In this document: positions 4,985 through 8,128 of the stretch, piece after piece
Position numbering within the stretch: the stretch's first letter is position 1
How the letters are laid out: each line of letters begins with the position of its first letter
Source: Chloroflexota bacterium
Lineage (GTDB): Bacteria > Chloroflexota > Anaerolineae > 4572-78 > J111
Assembly: GCA_003694775.1 (NCBI GenBank)
Contig: RFJV01000174.1
Coordinates: forward strand, 1-8,128
Direction: 5' to 3'
Length of the DNA: 8,128 nt
The notes under the pieces: generated by a model
Told to the model about the DNA's origin: nothing
Databases searched by the model: none
Seen by the model: only the letters and a program-made list of their open reading frames with translations
Program-made: the position numbers and the translations under genes

Positions 4985-5411
4985 TGGGCAGGACTTTCTC
5001 CAGTAAGGTGCGGGTGGTTTCGGTAACGGGAATGTGGGCAAGCTGGCGGCGGCTAAACCAGCGGGCATCGAGCACGTCATCGGCAGGGCGAAGCGGGGTT
5101 TCCGGGTCAAGAGGCCGGCACAGCAGGTCCAGGATAACGTAGTGAAAACGAACCCGGCCCTGACTGTCGCGCTCGATTTTTTCAAATGTATAGATGACCT
5201 CGCCAGCCTGTACGTGCAGGCCGGTTTCTTCCAGCAGTTCCCGTTCGACAGCGGCCTGGAGGGTTTCGCCCAGGTGAACACTGCCGCCGGGAACTGCCCA
5301 CTCACCCTGGGCCGGGGGTTTTCCCCGCAGGGCCAGGAGCACCCGGTTCTGGTGGATAACGACGCCCCCCACCGCCAGGCGAGGCGCGTCAGGATATTCG
5401 GTACGGGTCAT
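4977..5411 (-). CDS. Nudix hydrolase, ADP-ribose pyrophosphatase-like
   Basis: Nudix enzymes hydrolyse nucleoside diphosphates linked to another group, using metal held by the Nudix helix. The 144-residue product has a complete Nudix box at 43-65: G43, E49, R57-E58, E61-E62, G64 and a final Leu, matching GX5EX7REUXEEXGU. The preceding stretch, AVGGVVIHQNRVLLALRGKP then GEWAVPGG, resembles the ADP-ribose/ADP-sugar pyrophosphatase branch; substrate cannot be fixed from sequence. The ATG at 5411 was chosen because AAGGA ends 7 nt upstream; in-frame ATGs at 5426 and 5480 have no such site. It is the first gene of a two-gene unit, overlapping the DUF2344 gene by 8 nt. It is transcribed divergently from the membrane-protein gene at 5585. 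Confidence 0.9.
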   Translation of the reverse strand: MTRTEYPDAPRLAVGGVVIHQNRVLLALRGKPPAQGEWAVPGGSVHLGETLQAAVERELLEETGLHVQAGEVIYTFEKIERDSQGRVRFHYVILDLLCRPLDPETPLRPADDVLDARWFSRRQLAHIPVTETTRTLLEKVLPND

Positions 5412-5451
5412 TTTTCTGTCCTTCATCCGGGAATATTGGTTTCCTGGCGAT

Positions 5452-5480
5452 AGTTTACCGGCATTTTGACCAGTTAGCAA
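5452..5480 (-). promoter_or_regulatory. candidate promoter of the Nudix-DUF2344 unit
   Basis: On the - strand TTGCTA (5480-5475, four of six) and TAAACT (5457-5452, four of six) are separated by exactly 17 nt. The start point would be near 5445, leaving a leader of about 34 nt that contains the AAGGA of the Nudix gene. The match is modest and the spacing is its best support. Confidence 0.35.
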
Positions 5481-5498
5481 AGGAATGTCTAAATTTTG

Positions 5499-5521
5499 CG
5501 GTTTTCAAACCGTTTTCAAAC
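5499..5521. promoter_or_regulatory. two tandem dyads 11 bp apart, candidate operator
   Basis: CGGTTT-TC-AAACCG (5499-5512) is a perfect 6-bp dyad with a 2-bp centre. It is immediately followed by GTTT-TC-AAAC (5512-5521), the same core with 4-bp arms. The 10-nt word GTTTTCAAAC thus occurs twice, with centres 11 bp apart, about one helical turn. They lie between the divergent Nudix and membrane-protein genes, just upstream of a TATAAA at 5532. Two symmetric sites on one helix face suggest paired dimers of a transcription factor; none can be named. Confidence 0.45.
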
Positions 5522-5543
5522 TATTTTGGTGTATAAATAGTAT
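5514..5543 (+). promoter_or_regulatory. weak candidate promoter for the GGDEF-like/transferase genes
   Basis: TTTTCA (5514-5519, four of six) and TAGTAT (5538-5543, four of six) are 18 nt apart; an overlapping TATAAA (5532-5537) is an alternative -10 without a good -35. The start point would be near 5550, about 35 nt before the ATG at 5585. The second dyad (5512-5521) would overlap this -35, compatible with repression. The region is AT-rich, so chance matches are likely. Confidence 0.3.
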
Positions 5544-5584
5544 AGGTTTCACTATCTCCGAACGTACGGCCGAAAGCACAGCTT

Positions 5585-6478
5585 ATGAAACGATTACGAT
5601 TCTGGACCATCCTCGCGGTTATCTGGTTGACCGCTCTGTTCAACCTGGAGCGCATTTTATCCTACCAGATTGAAGCCAATCTTATACAATCCGGGACATA
5701 CATTTTTGTCATTACCTCTGCCCTGGTTCCTCTGCTGTTTCCGCGGCTCAATCGCCGTACATTTGCTGTTGTCCTGGCCGCTATCGCCGGCAGTTTTCTG
5801 GTGAACTGGTATCTGGACCCGGATTGGGAAAGGACAGTGGCGGCAGAGTTCGTGCACCTCAATGCCGCGGTAGTACTGCTCCTGCTTCAAATCAGCATGA
5901 TTGTGGTCACAGGGCTTCTGGTTCGACAAATCGCTAATAGTTTGATAGAGTTTGAAGATGTCATCGCCCAAATTATTTACAGCCACCTGGGTGGGCCGGC
6001 CAGGCCGTTCGACGAAGAACAGAGTGTGATGTACCGGGAAGTACGGCGTGCGGTGCGGTATGGCCGTCCGCTGGCAGTGGTTGCCGTTACCGTCGATGAG
6101 GCAAGTTTGAGCGGCGCGGTGCCGCGCATTGTGGAAGAAATTCAGCAGGCGATGTTAAAGGAGTTTACCCTGGCTAAAATTGCCGGCCTGCTTACCGAAA
6201 ACACGTTTGATTGTGATATTGTGGCCCTGTCCGGAAACAATTTTATCGTCCTGCTTCCTGAAGCGTCGGCGCAAGATGTCCCCAAAATAACGCGCCGGCT
6301 TGAAGCGGCTGTTCAGCAAAAGCTGGGAATAGCGGTAAAAACCGGCACAGCTACCCTACCAGACGAAGCCACTACCTTTGACCGGTTGATAGAGCTGGCA
6401 ATGGCGCAGGCCCGGCAAGACCGTCTGCAACCAGCATCAGTTTCCAGTATCCCGGATAGAGTACGGAACGAGGTCTAA
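5585..6478 (+). CDS. membrane protein with degenerate GGDEF-like domain
   Basis: The 297-residue product has four hydrophobic segments (about 7-25, 36-53, 58-76 and 93-113). A linker then leads to a cytoplasmic domain (about 143-285) with the fold pattern of a nucleotide-cyclase/GGDEF domain: MYREVRRAVRYGRPLAVVAVTVD, then DIVALSGNNFIVLLPE, then GIAVKTGTATLP. In active diguanylate cyclases the hairpin reads GG(D/E)EF; here it is SGNNF (216-220). The metal/catalytic acids are therefore absent, and no RxxD inhibitory site is visible ahead of it. Cyclase activity is unlikely; nucleotide sensing or a structural role is possible. ATG 5585 is the only reasonable start, although the upstream Shine-Dalgarno is poor. 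The stop overlaps the start of the sugar transferase by one base (TAATG), implying coupled synthesis and probably a joint role in surface-glycan production. The GGDEF relationship is judged by eye. Confidence 0.7.
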   Translation: MKRLRFWTILAVIWLTALFNLERILSYQIEANLIQSGTYIFVITSALVPLLFPRLNRRTFAVVLAAIAGSFLVNWYLDPDWERTVAAEFVHLNAAVVLLLLQISMIVVTGLLVRQIANSLIEFEDVIAQIIYSHLGGPARPFDEEQSVMYREVRRAVRYGRPLAVVAVTVDEASLSGAVPRIVEEIQQAMLKEFTLAKIAGLLTENTFDCDIVALSGNNFIVLLPEASAQDVPKITRRLEAAVQQKLGIAVKTGTATLPDEATTFDRLIELAMAQARQDRLQPASVSSIPDRVRNEV

Positions 6479-7158
6479 TGTCGATGGCGTGGATACTAAT
6501 TCGCCGGAAAAGTGTAAAACCTTACAAACCTTACTACTGGCTGGTCAAACGAACATTCGATGTGACGGTATGCCTTCTGGCCGCGCCAATATTACTGCCT
6601 GTTGGTCTGCTGATTGCCCTGGCTATTAAGCTTGACTCTCCCGGACCGGTTTTCTTTATCCAGGACCGCATTGGAAAAGGGGGACGAATCTTCAAGATAA
6701 TCAAGTTTCGCACCATGTACCACAATATCGACGACAGCGAGCACCGGATATTTATGAAAGAATATGTACGGGGGAACTTATCGGCCAATCCGGCGGGAAA
6801 GAAGGTATTCAAGCCGCTTAAGGAAAATCAGGTGACACGGGTGGGCCGGATTCTGCGCAAAACCAGTCTGGACGAACTGCCCCAGCTTATCAACGTATTG
6901 AAAGGAGAGATGAGTCTGGTCGGCCCCCGGCCAAACGTACCGTGGGAAGTGGAAGCCTATCTGGGCTGGCATACCGAACGCCTGGAAGTTCTGCCGGGTA
7001 TTACCGGCCTGGCCCAGGTGAAAGGGCGAAGCGGCATCAGTTTTGACCAGATTGTAAAATATGATATAGAGTATATAAGAAACCAGAGTTTACTGCTGGA
7101 CCTGAAAATCCTGTGGTGGACGTTTGCTTCGGTTCTGGCAGGAAAAGGGGCCGGTTAA
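6478..7158 (+). CDS. PglC/WcaJ-type phosphoglycosyl transferase (bacterial sugar transferase)
   Basis: This family moves a sugar-1-phosphate from a UDP-sugar to undecaprenyl phosphate, the first membrane step of polysaccharide or glycoprotein glycan assembly. The 226-residue product has one hydrophobic segment (about 26-51) with an internal Pro41, fitting the re-entrant helix of monotopic enzymes. The catalytic core follows: [17 protein letters not shown] (54-70), KFRTM (76-80), the catalytic Asp-Glu pair in [20 protein letters not shown] (130-149, D132-E133), PRPN (150-153) and [13 protein letters not shown] (173-185). The long N-terminal four-helix module of WbaP/WcaJ-type enzymes is missing, so it is the minimal PglC form. 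The preceding gene supplies a separate four-helix membrane protein and overlaps it (TAATG). The sugar substrate cannot be told. Its stop shares TTAA with the opposing gene. Confidence 0.93.
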   Translation: MSMAWILIRRKSVKPYKPYYWLVKRTFDVTVCLLAAPILLPVGLLIALAIKLDSPGPVFFIQDRIGKGGRIFKIIKFRTMYHNIDDSEHRIFMKEYVRGNLSANPAGKKVFKPLKENQVTRVGRILRKTSLDELPQLINVLKGEMSLVGPRPNVPWEVEAYLGWHTERLEVLPGITGLAQVKGRSGISFDQIVKYDIEYIRNQSLLLDLKILWWTFASVLAGKGAG

Positions 7159-7167
7159 GCCCCGGCC
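7149..7167. terminator. short GC hairpin spanning overlapping convergent stops
   Basis: GGCCGG (7149-7154) pairs with CCGGCC (7162-7167) across a 7-nt loop that contains the TTAA holding both stop codons. No U-tract follows on either strand. The two genes have no space for a normal terminator between them. Transcripts must either end at this hairpin or run into the opposing gene. Confidence 0.25.
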
Positions 7168-8128
7168 TCATAGTCGCTGAGAATGGTCAGCCCGACAATC
7201 TGGTCCGAGATTGCCTGGGCCAGCTGAAGCGCCTTCAGGCCGGCCTCACCGGGGACTCGCACCGGTGTACCGTCGCGAACCGCCGATACAAAATGCTGAA
7301 GCTCCAAGACCAGAGGTTCGGCCATCGGTACGTGAATACGCTCAATGATGCTTTCCTGGCGATATTTGTCGGCATCAAAATACTGCGGCAGAGTCCGGCG
7401 GTGAATCATTAAACTTTTGCTTAACAAATCTGCCTCAATATACGCCCCGTGAGCAATAATTTCAATCTGGCGAATTTTTTGTTCCGTCACACGGGAAGCC
7501 ATCAGGGTAGCAATCGGGCCATGTCGAAAAGACAGATTGGCAACAGCATGGTCAATCGCCTCGGTGGTGATAGACCGGCCCCAGGCACTGATACCTTCCA
7601 GCTTATCGCCAGCCAGAGCAACCGCCAGGTCCAGGTCGTGTATCATCAGGTCGCGAATAACATCAACGTCGGTATTGCTGGTGTCGAAGGGGCTGAGCCG
7701 GCGGATGTTGATGGCAAAGATGCTCATACCTTTGATGACCCGTTCCAGTTCGATGAAGGCGGGATTAAAACGCTCAATATGACCGACCTGCAAGACCAGG
7801 TTTCTTTTTTTTGCCGTTTCAATCAGCGCACGGGCCTGGTCGATGGTTTCGGTGATGGGTTTCTCGACCAGAACATGGACATCATTTTCCAGGGACTCCA
7901 GGGCCAGTGGAAAATGGGCCGGGGTGGCGGTAGCAATACTGACCGCATCAACCCGGGACAGCAGGTCCCGATAATCTTCAAAGCAGCGGGTGTCGTAACG
8001 GCTGGCAATCAGCTTACCCCGCTCAGCGTCCAGGTCGGCGACGCCCACCAGCTCTACATTGCGCAACCCGGAATATACCCGGCAGTGGCGTTCTCCCATC
8101 ACGCCAACGCCAATAACTCCTGTCCGAA
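7155..8128 (-). CDS. Gfo/Idh/MocA-family sugar dehydrogenase, N-terminus cut by window edge
   Basis: NAD(P)-dependent dehydrogenases of this family oxidise or reduce a ring carbon of sugars, often nucleotide sugars in surface-glycan pathways. About 323 residues are visible, starting in the Rossmann motif (TGVIGVGVMGERH), so only a few N-terminal residues lie beyond 8128. The GTG at 8102 falls inside that motif and is not the start. Counted from that codon, conserved features are VEKP (79-82, the family Lys-Pro), GHIERFNPAF (107-116) and RDLMIHDLDL (150-159, with His and Asp expected at the active site). GHIERFNPA recalls UDP-N-acetylglucosamine 3-dehydrogenase-like members, but the substrate is uncertain. 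The gene converges on the sugar transferase, overlapping by 4 nt (both stops in TTAA). It probably belongs to a glycan operon continuing to the right. Confidence 0.9.
   Translation of the reverse strand, partial: RTGVIGVGVMGERHCRVYSGLRNVELVGVADLDAERGKLIASRYDTRCFEDYRDLLSRVDAVSIATATPAHFPLALESLENDVHVLVEKPITETIDQARALIETAKKRNLVLQVGHIERFNPAFIELERVIKGMSIFAINIRRLSPFDTSNTDVDVIRDLMIHDLDLAVALAGDKLEGISAWGRSITTEAIDHAVANLSFRHGPIATLMASRVTEQKIRQIEIIAHGAYIEADLLSKSLMIHRRTLPQYFDADKYRQESIIERIHVPMAEPLVLELQHFVSAVRDGTPVRVPGEAGLKALQLAQAISDQIVGLTILSDYEAGA

Noticed and set aside
5485..5673. 62-codon + strand open frame before the GGDEF-like gene
   Set aside because: It crosses the dyads and promoter region and overlaps the true gene out of frame without a ribosome binding site.
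8100..8102. GTG as start of the Gfo/Idh/MocA gene
   Set aside because: The Rossmann glycine motif continues in frame to the window edge, so the real start is outside.

Overview
The window carries eight genes, seven complete and one cut by the right edge. Coding is moderately GC-rich, intergenic spacers are short, and several spacers hold low-complexity repeats. The gene styles, a Ser-substituted LPxTG-like anchor and the repeat-filled spacers fit a Chloroflexota (Anaerolineae-like) bacterium. That placement is an impression from protein style, not a phylogenetic result. No tRNA, rRNA, CRISPR array, insertion sequence or phage gene was seen.

Left block (about 124-2694, + strand): birA (biotin-protein ligase without a DNA-binding domain), hflX (ribosome-associated GTPase) and a previously uncalled 59-residue two-helix membrane protein form a co-directional run. 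The birA-hflX spacer is almost entirely repeat: seven 7-nt GGGATG-like units (a canonical G-quadruplex pattern), then seven 8-nt AACT-containing units. hflX has no in-frame ATG, GTG or TTG where its conserved N-terminus requires one. It has a strong Shine-Dalgarno followed by ATT, so an AUU start is proposed. Two palindromes at 2709-2786 separate this block from the convergent block.

Middle block (2820-5411, - strand): in transcription order, a Nudix hydrolase overlaps by 8 nt with a DUF2344/TIGR03936-type protein. A hairpin-rich spacer follows, then a secreted surface protein (signal peptide, Ig-like domain, Pro/Ser/Ala/Glu-rich stalk, LPVSG plus membrane helix). The spacer ahead of the surface protein repeats the birA-hflX arrangement in mirror image: a degenerate 7-nt array, then ten 8-nt units, the reverse complement of the AACT family. 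Relative to local transcription both spacers therefore run in the same order.

Right block (5412-8128): a divergent intergenic region has two tandem dyads 11 bp apart. It leads into a membrane protein with a degenerate GGDEF-like domain, whose stop overlaps the start of a PglC-type phosphoglycosyl transferase (TAATG). A Gfo/Idh/MocA sugar dehydrogenase converges on the transferase, and both stop codons share one TTAA. These three genes look like part of a surface-polysaccharide locus continuing past the right edge.

Most worth following up: the AUU start of hflX, the mirrored 7-nt/8-nt composite arrays (one a predicted G-quadruplex), the degenerate-GGDEF/transferase pair, and the DUF2344 protein paired with a Nudix enzyme rather than its usual radical SAM partner.
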